Source: Fundidesulfovibrio terrae (GTDB lineage: Bacteria; Desulfobacterota; Desulfovibrionia; Desulfovibrionales; Desulfovibrionaceae). From it: a DNA stretch of 64,000 nucleotides. A program made the position numbers and the translations under genes. Numbering within the stretch: the first letter of the stretch is position 1; every line of letters begins with the position of its first letter. Below are positions 55,501-63,943 of the stretch, piece after piece. The stretch lies in NCBI RefSeq assembly GCF_022808915.1, contig NZ_JAKZFS010000005.1:186001-250000 (forward strand), given 5' to 3'. The notes below the pieces were generated by a model that was not told the DNA's origin, did not search any database, and saw only the letters and a list, made by a program, of their open reading frames with translations.

Positions 55501-55773
55501 GGCACCGGCATCAACCTGACCAGCGCCGACTACGTGATCCACTACGACCCGTGGTGGAACCCGGCGGTGGAAAACCAGGCCACGGACCGCACGCACCGCA
55601 TCGGCCAGAAGCGGCAGGTGTTCAGCTATAAGCTGATCTGCTCCAACACCGTTGAGGAGAAGATCCTGAAGCTCCAGGAGATGAAGAAGGGCATCGCGGA
55701 TGCGATTATTCCTGGGCAGGATGCCTGGAAGAGCTTGACCAGGAACGATCTGGAGATGTTGTTTGAGGTCTAG
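52552..55773 (+). CDS. SNF2-family ATP-dependent helicase with SWIM zinc finger
   Basis: A 1073-residue DNA translocase. A SWIM zinc finger lies at the N-terminus (C82, C84, C92, H94 in FFCNCPDSFSGVCRHV), followed by an about 500-residue middle region of the bacterial SNF2-associated type, and then the two RecA-like lobes: Walker A DEMGLGKT near residue 640, DEAQ, LSGTPIENN, and in lobe 2 LISLKAGGTGINLTSADYVI and ATDRTHRIGQ. Such bacterial SNF2 proteins remodel RNA polymerase or DNA-bound proteins (RapA-like) but the exact role is unknown. Start ATG 52552 is preceded by CGGAG; the frame extends upstream without a site. Confidence 0.92.
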   Translation: MALTSEESKAKQLLQEFVRETIPEYIIDGSHSIVAQDGVQKIDVKKREQYWDVEGQVQGEDFQVYTSELGLNLEDETVTFFCNCPDSFSGVCRHVGATALKYIKGLEAKKSPESEALAKANVEWRQSFRHFFATAFEPEAGRHYIIYRFYPEPGRLQVAFFRGRQNKSGLSQVHQEITLDQIIQNPDWCETAPSLPAIAEQIGHFLDYRGHRVDIPAGLVSWFLWAVGREYYLYWQDTDSPVRVERSTMRLQLRPIMEEEQGLRFDIYLARPGKAPFSIQGQETYFYGQLPLWVCWNKSFYPVQTGLPAPFIREMVENPPLIPSGDVSEFLDRVWTKFPASDLHGQQEFLDRMKPNFLPANYSPKLYLDEEGSLLTLQVQNVYETEHGEVFQEGPNPELQTGSYSFEGKSFLLARDQDAEAALIAQLQEMNFQPRNNANWFLEPEEAIVFLLDAYPKLVEKYRVYGEKNLTRYKVRLSQPVIVAEVESDEKEKWFDLELAVQYDDQRVPIDKIWKAWTQGKRYVQLKDGSYTSLPESWLKRIGHKLRALGYDPDKPPQRRFKQFEAPVLDKILEDLPEAHTDSFWNSLREKIHSFKEIVPLKAPSHLNASLRPYQLQGLSYLNFLREYGFGGILADEMGLGKTVQTLSFIQHLVERGNKAPNLIVVPTSVLPNWDREAEKFVPQLKRLIVYGAKREGMFKKIAESQLVVTTYALLRRDLDELLNFEFNSIILDEAQNIKNPNTITARSVRRLNGKMRLCLSGTPIENNLFELWSLFEFLMPGFLGSQNSFQRGIVKPIKDGDEETLDYLRGRVKPFILRRTKAEVAKDLPPKVENVQYCALIDEQAELYSQLAKKLRDQVLKDVDEKGMAKSQMSILDALLKLRQICCHPRLLKLDMPGVNTNLPSGKFDTFKDLVTDIVEEGHKVLVFSQFVQMLHIIRSWLQINQTPFSYLDGSSKDRFEQVDRFNDSPDIPIFLISLKAGGTGINLTSADYVIHYDPWWNPAVENQATDRTHRIGQKRQVFSYKLICSNTVEEKILKLQEMKKGIADAIIPGQDAWKSLTRNDLEMLFEV

Positions 55774-55793
55774 CACGAGCCCACTTGAAGAAC

Positions 55794-55833
55794 AAAACGG
55801 CCGGTTCGCGCGATGCGGACCGGCCGTTTTTTC
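55794..55833 (+). terminator. Terminator of the SNF2 helicase gene
   Basis: AAAACGGCCGG (55794-55804) pairs with CCGGCCGTTTT (55820-55830), and the stem runs into more T residues. The A/T arms allow function in both directions, which suits the convergent dienelactone hydrolase gene. Confidence 0.85.
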
Positions 55834-55862
55834 ATTTCATCTGGAGGGGGTATGCCGTTTCG

Positions 55863-56522
55863 TCACCATGCGACGAACGATTCTCCTGGGGACGGCGAAG
55901 CGGGTTTGCCAAGAAATTCTTCAACCAGCTTTTCAGCGACTTTGCTCGACTCATCGAAGTAATTCTCCGAGAACCTGTCACAGAATCCATGCTTCCCCGC
56001 AAGGACATGGACATCGACCGCGCCGCTTTTCAGTTGCTCAGCCAGCCGGTGCGCGTCGAAAGATTTTTCGCCCTCCGCGAACAGCAGCAAGACCTGGCAC
56101 GTGGCCGCCAAATCGACATGGTCACGGATTCTTGATCCGTAATGGCAGACCACCGCGTCGCACAGGCCTTCCTCGCCGGCGCACAGCCAGGCCACTGTCG
56201 CCCCGACGCTGTACCCGACAAGTATTATCTTCCTGTATTTTTCCTTCTGTTTCCTGAGGAGATCACTCACGGAATTCGCTGCAGACGCAAACCCGACATT
56301 GTTCATGAAATGGTTGTAGGCGTCCGTTTTCGCGTCGTATGGAAAACAGTGCTCCAGCCCGGTCATGTTCGGGCAGACAACGTCATATCCCTTGCGGAAA
56401 TATGCTTCGCACGTTTCGACTACGTGATCGTTTATTCCATAGATCTCATGCAGCACACAGACCAGCGACTCGTTGCCTGCCTTGAACTCCATGCACGTAT
56501 CGACCTGATCAAAATTGAGCAT
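55863..56522 (-). CDS. Dienelactone hydrolase family protein
   Basis: A 219-residue alpha/beta hydrolase. CVLHEIYGINDHVVETC is the typical DLH opening, VGYSVGATVAW contains the nucleophile elbow GYSVG with Ser (classic dienelactone hydrolases have Cys), and the late AGKHGFCDRFSE supplies the catalytic His. The substrate is unknown. It has more A/T-ending codons than the adjacent AlkA-like gene. ATG 56522 is chosen because GAGGA lies eight bases upstream; an in-frame GTG at 56537, three bases after the AlkA-like stop, is the alternative. Last gene of the thiM transcript. Confidence 0.8.
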   Translation of the reverse strand: MLNFDQVDTCMEFKAGNESLVCVLHEIYGINDHVVETCEAYFRKGYDVVCPNMTGLEHCFPYDAKTDAYNHFMNNVGFASAANSVSDLLRKQKEKYRKIILVGYSVGATVAWLCAGEEGLCDAVVCHYGSRIRDHVDLAATCQVLLLFAEGEKSFDAHRLAEQLKSGAVDVHVLAGKHGFCDRFSENYFDESSKVAEKLVEEFLGKPASPSPGESFVAW

Positions 56523-56540
56523 GCCGTAAGTCCTCACGCC

Positions 56541-57275
56541 CTACTCTACGGACAACGCCCACAGATACAGCGACGCCACTGATCCGTGCGGCGAGTACCG
56601 CCTGCGGTAGCGCTCGAACTGCTCCCTGCTCAGGGTCTTCAGCCCATAGAGCCGCATCATGCCCCGCCGGATGGCCAGGTCGCCCCAACTGACCACGTCG
56701 GGGCGGTGAAAAGAATGGATCAGGAGCATCTCGGCCGTCCACACGCCGACGCCCGGCAAGGACGCCAGCCTGGCGATGACATCCTCGTCCGACATCTCGC
56801 CAAACCGTGAAAAGTCGATGTCGCCGCGAAACACCGCCTCCCCGACCCCCTTGATGTACCTGGCCTTGCGCATGGACAGGCCACACTTCTGGATGGCCTC
56901 CACGTCGGCACCGGCCACCGAGGCGGGCGTGACCCCGGACAGCGCCTGGTCGAGCCGTCCGTAAACCGTCTCCATGGCCTTGCTGGAAACCTGCTGGCCC
57001 ACGATGCTCTTCGCCAGCGCCGGGAACGGTTCGGGCATGACTTTTCTTCGAATCATGCCCAGCCGGTCGATGGCCGCGCCGAGCTTTTTGTCGCGTCGTT
57101 TCAGGTAGTCTATCTCGGCCGCCCCATACTCGAACGTGGGCAGTCCGCGTTCGATCCCCGGTGGCGTTTCCACCGGGGATGATACTTTCGAGACCGTTGG
57201 ATTCTCCCCCGGACACGCGCCCTGCCCGGACGCTCCCTCTTCCCTGCCTTCGCCGCCTTGCGGAACGCTCGTCAC
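56541..57275 (-). CDS. alkA: DNA-3-methyladenine glycosylase II-like (AlkA/HhH-GPD) protein
   Basis: A 244-residue base-excision repair glycosylase. [19 protein letters not shown] opens the HhH-GPD domain, [17 protein letters not shown] is the helix-hairpin-helix with DNA contact, and [11 protein letters not shown] contains the catalytic Asp. There is no Fe-S cluster Cys set, which argues for AlkA-like rather than Nth or MutY. The first 45 residues are Gly/Pro/Glu-rich and probably disordered. The start is GTG at 57273-57275, overlapping the thiM stop (GTGA), which puts a DNA-repair gene under the thiamine riboswitch unless it has an internal promoter. Confidence 0.85.
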   Translation of the reverse strand: MTSVPQGGEGREEGASGQGACPGENPTVSKVSSPVETPPGIERGLPTFEYGAAEIDYLKRRDKKLGAAIDRLGMIRRKVMPEPFPALAKSIVGQQVSSKAMETVYGRLDQALSGVTPASVAGADVEAIQKCGLSMRKARYIKGVGEAVFRGDIDFSRFGEMSDEDVIARLASLPGVGVWTAEMLLIHSFHRPDVVSWGDLAIRRGMMRLYGLKTLSREQFERYRRRYSPHGSVASLYLWALSVE

Positions 57276-58069
57276 AACACCCTCACTCGGCTTTTCAGGT
57301 CGGTCTGGGTCAGGCCGTACAGAAAATCCAGGAAACGAACCTGCATGCTTCCGGGGCCGGCCGCGCCCTCGGCGGCCATGGCCCCGGCGCAGCTCATGAC
57401 CGCCATGGCCTGGAGCGTGGCCTCGAAGGGAGACTCCGTGACGGCCAGGAAGGCCCCGACAAGGGCCGTGGCCGTGCAGCCGAACCCGGTCACCCTGGTC
57501 ATGAGCGGATGGCCTCCAGCCAGGCGCACGGTCTTCTCGCCATCGGTCACCACGTCAACTGCCCCGCTCACGCACACCACGCAGCCGAGCCTATGGGCCA
57601 GCCGCGTCGCCGCCTCTTCGGCCGCGTCGCTTTCATGGGCGCTGTCCACACCCTTGGACGCGGCGTCCTCGCCAGCCAAGTGCAGAATTTCCGAGGCGTT
57701 GCCGCGCAGCACGGCCACTTTCACCTGGGCCAGCAAGGTTTCCGCAAGACTCCGGCGATAGGGGGTGGCCCCGGCGGCCACAGGATCGAAGGCCACTGGC
57801 ACGGCCGCCCTGTTGGCCGCCGCGCCCGCGGCCAGCATGCTGGCGGAGATGGCTTCGTCCGGGGTGCCCATGTTGAGCACCACCGCGCCGGCTAGGGCGG
57901 CGAGGCTCGCGGCATCGGCTGGAGCGTGGGTCATGGCCGGGGAGGCTCCCAGGGCCAGGAGCGCGTTGGCCGTGCTGTTGGTGACCACGTTGTTGGTGAT
58001 GTTGACCACGAGAGGACCCCGCTCGCGGATACGGCTCAGGCTTGCGAAAGCGGACGAAGCAATGGGCAT
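57272..58069 (-). CDS. thiM: Hydroxyethylthiazole kinase
   Basis: A 265-residue ribokinase-like enzyme that phosphorylates 4-methyl-5-hydroxyethylthiazole in thiamine salvage. Motifs: [20 protein letters not shown] near the N-terminus, LVLNMGTP-type [32 protein letters not shown] and the anion-hole/catalytic [14 protein letters not shown], in which Cys replaces the usual Ser or Gly region. The ATG at 58067-58069 has GAGG six bases upstream. The open frame further upstream covers the TPP riboswitch and is not coding. ThiE and ThiD, the usual partners, are not adjacent. Confidence 0.93.
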   Translation of the reverse strand: MPIASSAFASLSRIRERGPLVVNITNNVVTNSTANALLALGASPAMTHAPADAASLAALAGAVVLNMGTPDEAISASMLAAGAAANRAAVPVAFDPVAAGATPYRRSLAETLLAQVKVAVLRGNASEILHLAGEDAASKGVDSAHESDAAEEAATRLAHRLGCVVCVSGAVDVVTDGEKTVRLAGGHPLMTRVTGFGCTATALVGAFLAVTESPFEATLQAMAVMSCAGAMAAEGAAGPGSMQVRFLDFLYGLTQTDLKSRVRVL

Positions 58070-58128
58070 GGCGGCCTCATGAATGTTGGCGGAAACGCGG
58101 CGGGGAAGGAATACGGGGAAGCAGCGGG

Positions 58129-58213
58129 CATCCGAATTCCCTCCGGCGGTTCGAACCGCGTCAGGTTCCATGGGTGTGATCTCAGCCCCGGCCCCAGGCC
58201 GGCGCACCCCAAT
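58129..58213 (-). promoter_or_regulatory. TPP riboswitch (THI element) of the thiM operon
   Basis: On the minus strand GGGGTGC is followed by the two conserved boxes CTGAGAT and GAACCTGA, then CCGCCGGAGGGAATTCGGAT, the characteristic THI box order and spacing. It lies about 60 bases upstream of thiM, where thiamine pyrophosphate would switch off expression, most likely by sequestering the GAGG ribosome binding site or by termination. Confidence 0.93.
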
Positions 58214-58275
58214 CGGATGACCAAATCATAACCGGATGCCCGCGCACCTGCAAGGCGCGGACTAAGCCCTTTCCC

Positions 58276-59172
58276 CTACGCTCCACTCCCCCCGATCGTG
58301 AACTTTCGGTTGATGCTCACCACCGGGCACAGCGCCCGAAATGCCACGTTCACCACTGTGGATCTCTCGAAGGCGCATTCGGGGTCCGACTCCCTGGTGT
58401 GGTGCGCCATGACGATGACATCAGCCCCACGCAGTCTGGCCAGCTTGAGAATCTCCACCGCCGTCTGGCCTTCATGGCACACGTACTCCACGTCGGCCGC
58501 GCCCTGCGCCAGGACGCCGTACTCGGCCGCCATCCTGTCCATGCGCTCGCTGATGACCCGCGCGATTTCCTCCTGCGGCATGTTCGCCGCCACGCTGTCG
58601 GTGTCCAGCACGTTGAACAGGGTGAGACCCGCATTGCATTTTCCGGCAACCTGGGAGGCATAGTCGATGCAGAAACCGTCCTTTGCGGAAAATCCCGTGG
58701 CCGCGATGACGCGCCGGAACACCCCCGCGCCGTGCGGGGCCGGGTGGCTCACCATCATCACCGGGCAGGATGCGTCCTGAAGGACGCGTTCCAGGGTGTG
58801 CCCGACCCTGGGCTGCTGGAGATCGTGCATCGTCGGCAATTGCTTTGCGGATGGACACATGACGATGAGATCCGCATTGATTTCCCGCGCCTTGCGCAGG
58901 ATTTCCACGTGGGGAACCCCCTGTTCCGCCGCGATCACGTGGTTGGGCACGCCCTGGAGTTTGCTGGCATAGTGGCTGGTCATTCCGGCCTTGATCCGGT
59001 CGAGTTCGCCGGGCAAGGCCAAAAGCTCCGCCTCGCCCCAGAGGTGCTCGAAACCATAGACGTGCAGAAGGGTCAGTGTGGATCCGAAGCTCTGCGCAAA
59101 GGAGATCGCCGCGTCAGCGGCCTGTTCGCAGTAGGACGACGGGGTGATGGGGACCAGGATGTTCTTGAACAT
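58276..59172 (-). CDS. Tandem universal stress protein (UspA family)
   Basis: A 298-residue protein with two Usp domains: residues 1-145 (FKNILVPITPSSYCEQAADAA, ending in the region RVLQDASCPVMMVSHP) and about 150-298 (FRRVIAATGFSAKDGFCIDYASQ, GADVIVMAHHTRESD, ALCPVVSIN). The ATP-binding GxGxxxxS pattern is only partly kept. Two-domain Usp proteins are common in sulfate reducers; the physiological role is stress survival. The ribosome binding site AAGGAGG is at good distance from the ATG. Monocistronic, with the serB terminator region upstream and thiM leader downstream. Confidence 0.9.
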   Translation of the reverse strand: MFKNILVPITPSSYCEQAADAAISFAQSFGSTLTLLHVYGFEHLWGEAELLALPGELDRIKAGMTSHYASKLQGVPNHVIAAEQGVPHVEILRKAREINADLIVMCPSAKQLPTMHDLQQPRVGHTLERVLQDASCPVMMVSHPAPHGAGVFRRVIAATGFSAKDGFCIDYASQVAGKCNAGLTLFNVLDTDSVAANMPQEEIARVISERMDRMAAEYGVLAQGAADVEYVCHEGQTAVEILKLARLRGADVIVMAHHTRESDPECAFERSTVVNVAFRALCPVVSINRKFTIGGSGA

Positions 59173-59391
59173 GAAGCGCCTCCTTACCCGAGAAGATCGA
59201 CTTCATCTTCCGGACTGGTTGATTTTGGGAAGGACGCTACCACGGCGCAAAGGAAAGGGGGAGGACTCAGGCGAGATTTCGGAGGGATTTTTTCCCTCAG
59301 GCGGCAAAATTGCGGCTCACGGGTCGCACTGGCGAAAAGGCCGGTCCGAGTGAACGAACCGGCCATGAGTTAACATGCAGATCTGACCGGG
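59173..59391 (-). terminator. serB terminator and upstream region of the universal stress gene
   Basis: On the minus strand GGCCGGT (59364-59358) pairs with ACCGGCC (59345-59339) and is followed by TTTTCG, a terminator for serB. The rest (59173-59330) is the upstream region of the stress protein gene; I see no gene in it. Confidence 0.65.
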
Positions 59392-60603
59392 TTACTCGAT
59401 GTCCCTGTCCCGGAAGCCCAGCAGGTAGAGCACCGCGTCCAGCCCCAGGGTGGAGATGGCGTGTCCGGCCCCCTCCTTCACCACGGGCTTGGCCCGAAAG
59501 GCTATCCCTAAGCCGGCCAGGTTGAGCATGGGCAGGTCGTTGGCCCCGTCGCCCACGGCGATGGTCTGCTTGAGGGAAATGTTCTCGCTCTGGGCGATGC
59601 TCTTCAGAAGTTCGGCCTTGCGCTGGGCGTCCACGATCTCGCCGTCCACTTCGCCGGTGAGCTTGCCGTCTTCGATCTTGAGCTTGTTGGCGTGAACGTA
59701 GTCGATGCCGAGCCGTGCTTTGAGCTTTTCCCCGAAGAAGGTGAAGCCGCCCGAGATCACGGCGGTCTTGTAGCCAAAGCGCTTGAGGTTGCGCACCAGT
59801 TTTTCCGCACCGTCGTTTAAGGGGATATGCTCCGCCACCTTTTCGAGCATCTCCACCGGGAAGCCTTTGAGCAGGCTCAGGCGCTTGGCCAGGCTCTGGC
59901 GGAAATCCAGCTCGCCGCGCATGGCCGATTCCGTGATGGCCGACACCTGCTCCCCCACCCCCCATGCCTTGGCCAGCTCGTCGATGACCTCCACACGGAT
60001 GAGCGTGGAGTCCATGTCGAAGGCCACCAGCCTGCGGTTGCGGCGGAAGGCGTTGTCTTCCTGCAGGGCGATGTCCACGCCCATTTCGGCGGCGATGGCC
60101 AGAAACGACTTGCGCATGGCCTTGACGTCGCCCGGGTTGCCGCGCACGGAGAATTCGATGCAGGCCGGGCGCAGCGTATCCGAGTCGTTCAGGGGCGGGC
60201 GGCCGGTGAGCCTGTTCACCGACTGGATGTTCAGGCCGTTGGAGGACACCACCTGGGTCACGGCGGCCACCTGGGCGGCGCTTATGGTGCGCCCCAGCAG
60301 GGTCACGATCCAGCGCGGCTTGCCCGCGGCTTCGACCCAGCTGGTGTAGCCCGCGGGGCTCACCGGGGTGAACTTGCAGCTGATGCCCATTTCATGGGCG
60401 GCGTAGAGCAGGTCCTTGACCACTGCGGCGGACTCGCCCCCCTCGGGGATGCGCACGAGCAGGCCCAGGGACAGGGCGTCGTGGATCACGGCCTGGCCCA
60501 TGTCCAGGATGTCCACGCCGTACTCGGCCAGGAGCCCCGAGACGGTGGAGGCTATGCCCGGCCGGTCGGTGCCGGATATATGTACGAGCATGAGGTCTTT
60601 CAT
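59392..60603 (-). CDS. serB: Phosphoserine phosphatase with two N-terminal ACT domains
   Basis: A 403-residue protein. Residues 1-165 contain two ACT-like units (LMLVHISGTDRPGIASTVSG and RWIVTLLGRTISAAQVAAV), which suggests allosteric control by serine. The haloacid dehalogenase domain (about 185-395) has the nucleophile pair in VAFDMDSTLI, VISGGFTFF, Lys in VDAQRKAELL and VGDGANDLPML. It performs the last step of serine synthesis. The start ATG at 60601-60603 is preceded by AAGGA; an upstream in-frame ATG at 60642 has no site. It is divergent from the glycerophosphodiesterase gene. Confidence 0.94.
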   Translation of the reverse strand: MKDLMLVHISGTDRPGIASTVSGLLAEYGVDILDMGQAVIHDALSLGLLVRIPEGGESAAVVKDLLYAAHEMGISCKFTPVSPAGYTSWVEAAGKPRWIVTLLGRTISAAQVAAVTQVVSSNGLNIQSVNRLTGRPPLNDSDTLRPACIEFSVRGNPGDVKAMRKSFLAIAAEMGVDIALQEDNAFRRNRRLVAFDMDSTLIRVEVIDELAKAWGVGEQVSAITESAMRGELDFRQSLAKRLSLLKGFPVEMLEKVAEHIPLNDGAEKLVRNLKRFGYKTAVISGGFTFFGEKLKARLGIDYVHANKLKIEDGKLTGEVDGEIVDAQRKAELLKSIAQSENISLKQTIAVGDGANDLPMLNLAGLGIAFRAKPVVKEGAGHAISTLGLDAVLYLLGFRDRDIE

Positions 60604-60696
60604 GTATGGTCCTTGGCGGGTAAAGTCGTCTGATGTTTCCATAAAACGCGTCCGGGGTAAATGCCCGCGTGAGGCCCCGCGCCACAGGAGACCATC

Positions 60697-61743
60697 ATGA
60701 GGATTCCCAGCGCACTTCTGGCCGCGCTCATTCTTTTCGCATCATTTACGGAGGATATCGCCCTGCCAGCCGCCAAATCACCCATCATAATCGGCCACCG
60801 GGGAGCCTGCGGCTACCGTCCCGAGCACACCCTGGCATCCTACGAACTGGCTGTGGAGCTGGGAGCGGACTTCATCGAGCCAGATCTGGTTTCCACCAGT
60901 GACGGCGTGCTGGTGGCCCGCCACGAGAACGAGATATCCGGAACCACGGACGTCGCCGTGAAATTTCCGGAGCGAAAAGCCATGAAGACCATCGACGGCC
61001 AGCCGGTGGAGGGCTGGTTCACCGAGGACTTCACCCTGGCCGAACTCAAGACCCTGCGGGCCAGGGAGCGCCTGGAATTCCGGGACCAGTCCTTCAACGG
61101 AAAATTCGAGATACCCACTTTCCGGGAAATCATCGCGCTGGCCAAGCGCAAAAGCGCCGAAACGGGTCGGGTGATCGGCATCTACCCCGAGACCAAGCAT
61201 CCCACCTATTTCCGCTCCATCGGCCTGAACCTGGAGGAGCCGCTCGTCAGGGAACTCAAGGATGCCGGATGGGACAAGGCGGATTCGCCCGTGTTCATCC
61301 AGTCCTTCGAGGTTGCCAACCTCAAGGATTTGAAAAAGATGATCGACGTCCCCTTGATCCAACTCTTCGAGGAACCGGACATGCGCCCGTACGATTTTGT
61401 GGTCTCGGGCGACCCGCGCACCTACGCCGACCTGTGCAAGCCTTCGGAACTCAAAGGCATGGCCGCATACGCGGCGGGCATCGGCCCTTGGAAGCGCCTC
61501 ATCGTGGGCGAGACCCCGGACAAGTCCCTCAAGGCCCCGTCAACGCTCGTGCGCGACGCCCACGCGGCCGGGCTCCTGGTGCATCCCTACACTTTCCGCA
61601 ACGAGGCGCGTTTCCTGGCTGCCGAGTACGGAGGCGATCCCCGGGCGGAGTACATCCAGTTCTTCGAGTTGGGCGTGGATGGGCTCTTCTCGGATTTCTC
61701 GGATACCTCCTTCGCGTCGCGGGAGAAGTTCCTGAAGAGATAA
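60697..61743 (+). CDS. glpQ: Glycerophosphodiester phosphodiesterase, periplasmic
   Basis: A 348-residue GDPD-family enzyme with a signal peptide (ALLAALILFASF). Catalytic motif IIIGHRGACGYRPEHTLASY: H34 and the following Arg, with E43 for metal binding; FIEPDLV and the later ETKHPTYF supply further metal ligands, and VDGLFSDFSD closes the barrel. It hydrolyses glycerophosphodiesters to glycerol-3-phosphate and alcohols. AGGAGA lies at suitable distance before the ATG. It stands alone; the usual transporter genes glpT or ugp are not adjacent. Convergent with the sensor kinase gene. Confidence 0.93.
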   Translation: MRIPSALLAALILFASFTEDIALPAAKSPIIIGHRGACGYRPEHTLASYELAVELGADFIEPDLVSTSDGVLVARHENEISGTTDVAVKFPERKAMKTIDGQPVEGWFTEDFTLAELKTLRARERLEFRDQSFNGKFEIPTFREIIALAKRKSAETGRVIGIYPETKHPTYFRSIGLNLEEPLVRELKDAGWDKADSPVFIQSFEVANLKDLKKMIDVPLIQLFEEPDMRPYDFVVSGDPRTYADLCKPSELKGMAAYAAGIGPWKRLIVGETPDKSLKAPSTLVRDAHAAGLLVHPYTFRNEARFLAAEYGGDPRAEYIQFFELGVDGLFSDFSDTSFASREKFLKR

Positions 61744-61840
61744 CTGCCTGATCGAAGGAGCAGCGCACGGCATGAATCGGAGGAACGTCCAGAAGGATTG
61801 GCCTGTCGGAAGGGGCGTCCAGACGAGCCGCACGGAGGAA

Positions 61841-63943
61841 TCAGAAAGTCGTTGTTTTGGAGCCGTCGTCGCCAAGCGGAAGCCGGATGATGAACGTGGT
61901 GCCCTGCCCAGGCTTCGAGACCACCTCGAAGGTCCCTTTGTGGTTCGAGGTGATGATGTAATAGGACACGGACAGGCCGAGCCCGGTACCTTCTCCGGGC
62001 GGTTTGGTGCTGAAGAAGGGCTCGAATACTCGCTTGCGCACGTCTTCAGGCATGCCCGGACCGTTGTCCTCCACTTCGATTCGGACGTACTCTCCGTCCA
62101 GGCGCGTGCGCAGCGCGAGTCTGGACGGAGCCACGCCCTCCGTGCAGCATTTCATGGCCTGGGCGGCGTTCTTGAGCAGGTTGAGCACCACCTGCTCCAC
62201 TTGATTGGCCGTACAGGGAACCGGCGGCAGTGACGTGTCATAGTCCTTCTCGACGAGCACCTTCCTGAAATCGTATTTTTTCTTGAGGTCGTAGTCGTTC
62301 AGGCTGAGTTCCAGAGCCCTGTCCAGAAGGCCGTTCAAGTCCGTGAAAGTCTTTTCCCCGCTGGTCTTGCGGCTGAATTCCAGCATGTTGGACACTGTCA
62401 CTGCGGCCCGCTTGGCCGAATCGCGGATGCCTCGCAACAGCGCGTAGGCGTCTCGTCGCCGCAGGTAGCTCCAGACGGTCTCGAGCTCGCAACCGGATTC
62501 GAACGCCGCAGCGCGGTTGACGGGGGTGTCGTTCTCCAGCCTGTTCGCCAATACCTGGGCGTTCTGCAGGATACCGCTCAAGGGGTTGTTGATTTCGTGC
62601 GCCATTCCGGCAGCAAGACCGCCCAGGCTCATCATCTTTTCCGTCTGAACCATGATCTCCTGCATGCGGGTCTTTTCGGAGATGTCCGCGATGATCAGGA
62701 GCAGGTAGAGCACGGAATCCGCCTCGATGCGGGCCAGCAGGCAGTCGATCATGACCTCCTTGCCGAAGTTCGACGTCATGCCGATATCCATGCGGGATGG
62801 CTCGCCGCTCGAGAGCACGCGTTCAGACAGGGCGAGCAGCCCAGAGTTCCTCCAGGAGGCAAGGTCCCTGAAATTCTGCCGCCGCAACTCTTCGAGCGTC
62901 CCTCCCATGAGGTCGGCCATGGTCCGGTTGGCGGCAACGCAACGACCCGAGACCGCCTCGTACACCCCGATGCCAGCCGGGGAATGCTCGAGAATCATGC
63001 GGAAGCGATGTTCGCTGGTCGTAAGCGCCCGCTCCCATGTCCGGTGTTTCCACTGCAGATATCCGGCCATGGCCAGCAGTATGGCGATGCACGAGACCAT
63101 CCAGGGTGTTTCCGGATGGTCCCGGAAGTAGCCGAGCACGCCCACCTGCCTGGGCATGAGCGCCAGGATGGTCAGGCCGCTGCTTCTGGATTCGAGCACT
63201 CCGGCCAGGTACTCGAGGCCCTCGAACCTGACGGAAGGAAAGTCGCCCTTGGCGTCGACCTCCAGCAGGCTCGGCGCCTGTTCGCGAACGGCCTTGCCGA
63301 GCAAGCCGGCGAACGGCCCGGTGGCGTAGTTGACTTGGCCCGACTGACCGTAGACCACCAGCGACGGTTTGACGGACGCGGCCAGTTCGTCCCATCTGGC
63401 CGAAAGCGCCGAGAAATGGATGGATGCGCCGACGAGGCCGTTGAATTCTCCGCTGTCGCCGGTCAGAGGCACGACAACTCCCGTGACCATTTCTCCAGTG
63501 ATGGGACCCTGGTGGGGCTGCATCACCGCTAGAGGAGCTCCCTTTGCCACTCGTTGGAAGAATTCCTTGCCGGAAATGCATTGCGGCGGAACGGAAAGGG
63601 GTTTGGCGGAGGCGAAGAAACAACCGTCCTTTCCGGTAGCGGCGATGTTCTCCGCTTCAGGAAAGGACTGCTCCAACTGCCGGAAATAGTCTCCTGATGC
63701 GGCCGCATCGTGGGAACGGACCGCGGGGATTCGGGCCACCCCGGTGAACAACGCCACATAACGGTCCACGAACGCGCTTGCGGCTTCGTCGGCCAGGAGG
63801 CTGGCGTTGCGGCATTCGGTCCAACGTTGCCGGAGCTCATCCTGCCGGTGCCAGGACACGCTGTGGACGAGATAAACCCCCATCCCCACGGCAACGGCCA
63901 GGAGGGTCGCAAGCATGCGTCTGCTGTGGGAACCGGTAACCAT
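61841..63943 (-). CDS. Membrane sensor histidine kinase with extracytoplasmic sensor and PAS domain
   Basis: A 700-residue kinase. A first membrane helix (MLATLLAVAVGMGVYLV, residues about 10-28) and a second at about 285-305 (WMVSCIAILLAMAGYL) enclose a periplasmic sensor of about 250 residues, dCache-like in the pattern VDRYVALFTGVARIPAV...GLVGASIHFSALSARW. A PAS domain follows (FRMILEHSPAGIGVYE), then HisKA of the GMAHEINNPLSGIL type and HATPase_c with NLLKNAAQAMK, EDNGPGMPEDV and GEGTGLGLSV. No regulator gene is in the window. ATG 63943 is chosen (AGAG upstream); TTG 63961 is the alternative. Confidence 0.9.
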   Translation of the reverse strand: MVTGSHSRRMLATLLAVAVGMGVYLVHSVSWHRQDELRQRWTECRNASLLADEAASAFVDRYVALFTGVARIPAVRSHDAAASGDYFRQLEQSFPEAENIAATGKDGCFFASAKPLSVPPQCISGKEFFQRVAKGAPLAVMQPHQGPITGEMVTGVVVPLTGDSGEFNGLVGASIHFSALSARWDELAASVKPSLVVYGQSGQVNYATGPFAGLLGKAVREQAPSLLEVDAKGDFPSVRFEGLEYLAGVLESRSSGLTILALMPRQVGVLGYFRDHPETPWMVSCIAILLAMAGYLQWKHRTWERALTTSEHRFRMILEHSPAGIGVYEAVSGRCVAANRTMADLMGGTLEELRRQNFRDLASWRNSGLLALSERVLSSGEPSRMDIGMTSNFGKEVMIDCLLARIEADSVLYLLLIIADISEKTRMQEIMVQTEKMMSLGGLAAGMAHEINNPLSGILQNAQVLANRLENDTPVNRAAAFESGCELETVWSYLRRRDAYALLRGIRDSAKRAAVTVSNMLEFSRKTSGEKTFTDLNGLLDRALELSLNDYDLKKKYDFRKVLVEKDYDTSLPPVPCTANQVEQVVLNLLKNAAQAMKCCTEGVAPSRLALRTRLDGEYVRIEVEDNGPGMPEDVRKRVFEPFFSTKPPGEGTGLGLSVSYYIITSNHKGTFEVVSKPGQGTTFIIRLPLGDDGSKTTTF

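Noticed and set aside
52810-55776. Nearly 1000-codon minus-strand frame opposite the SNF2 helicase
   Set aside because: It is an antisense shadow rich in Leu, Val, His and Glu with no domain pattern; the plus-strand helicase has all its motifs.
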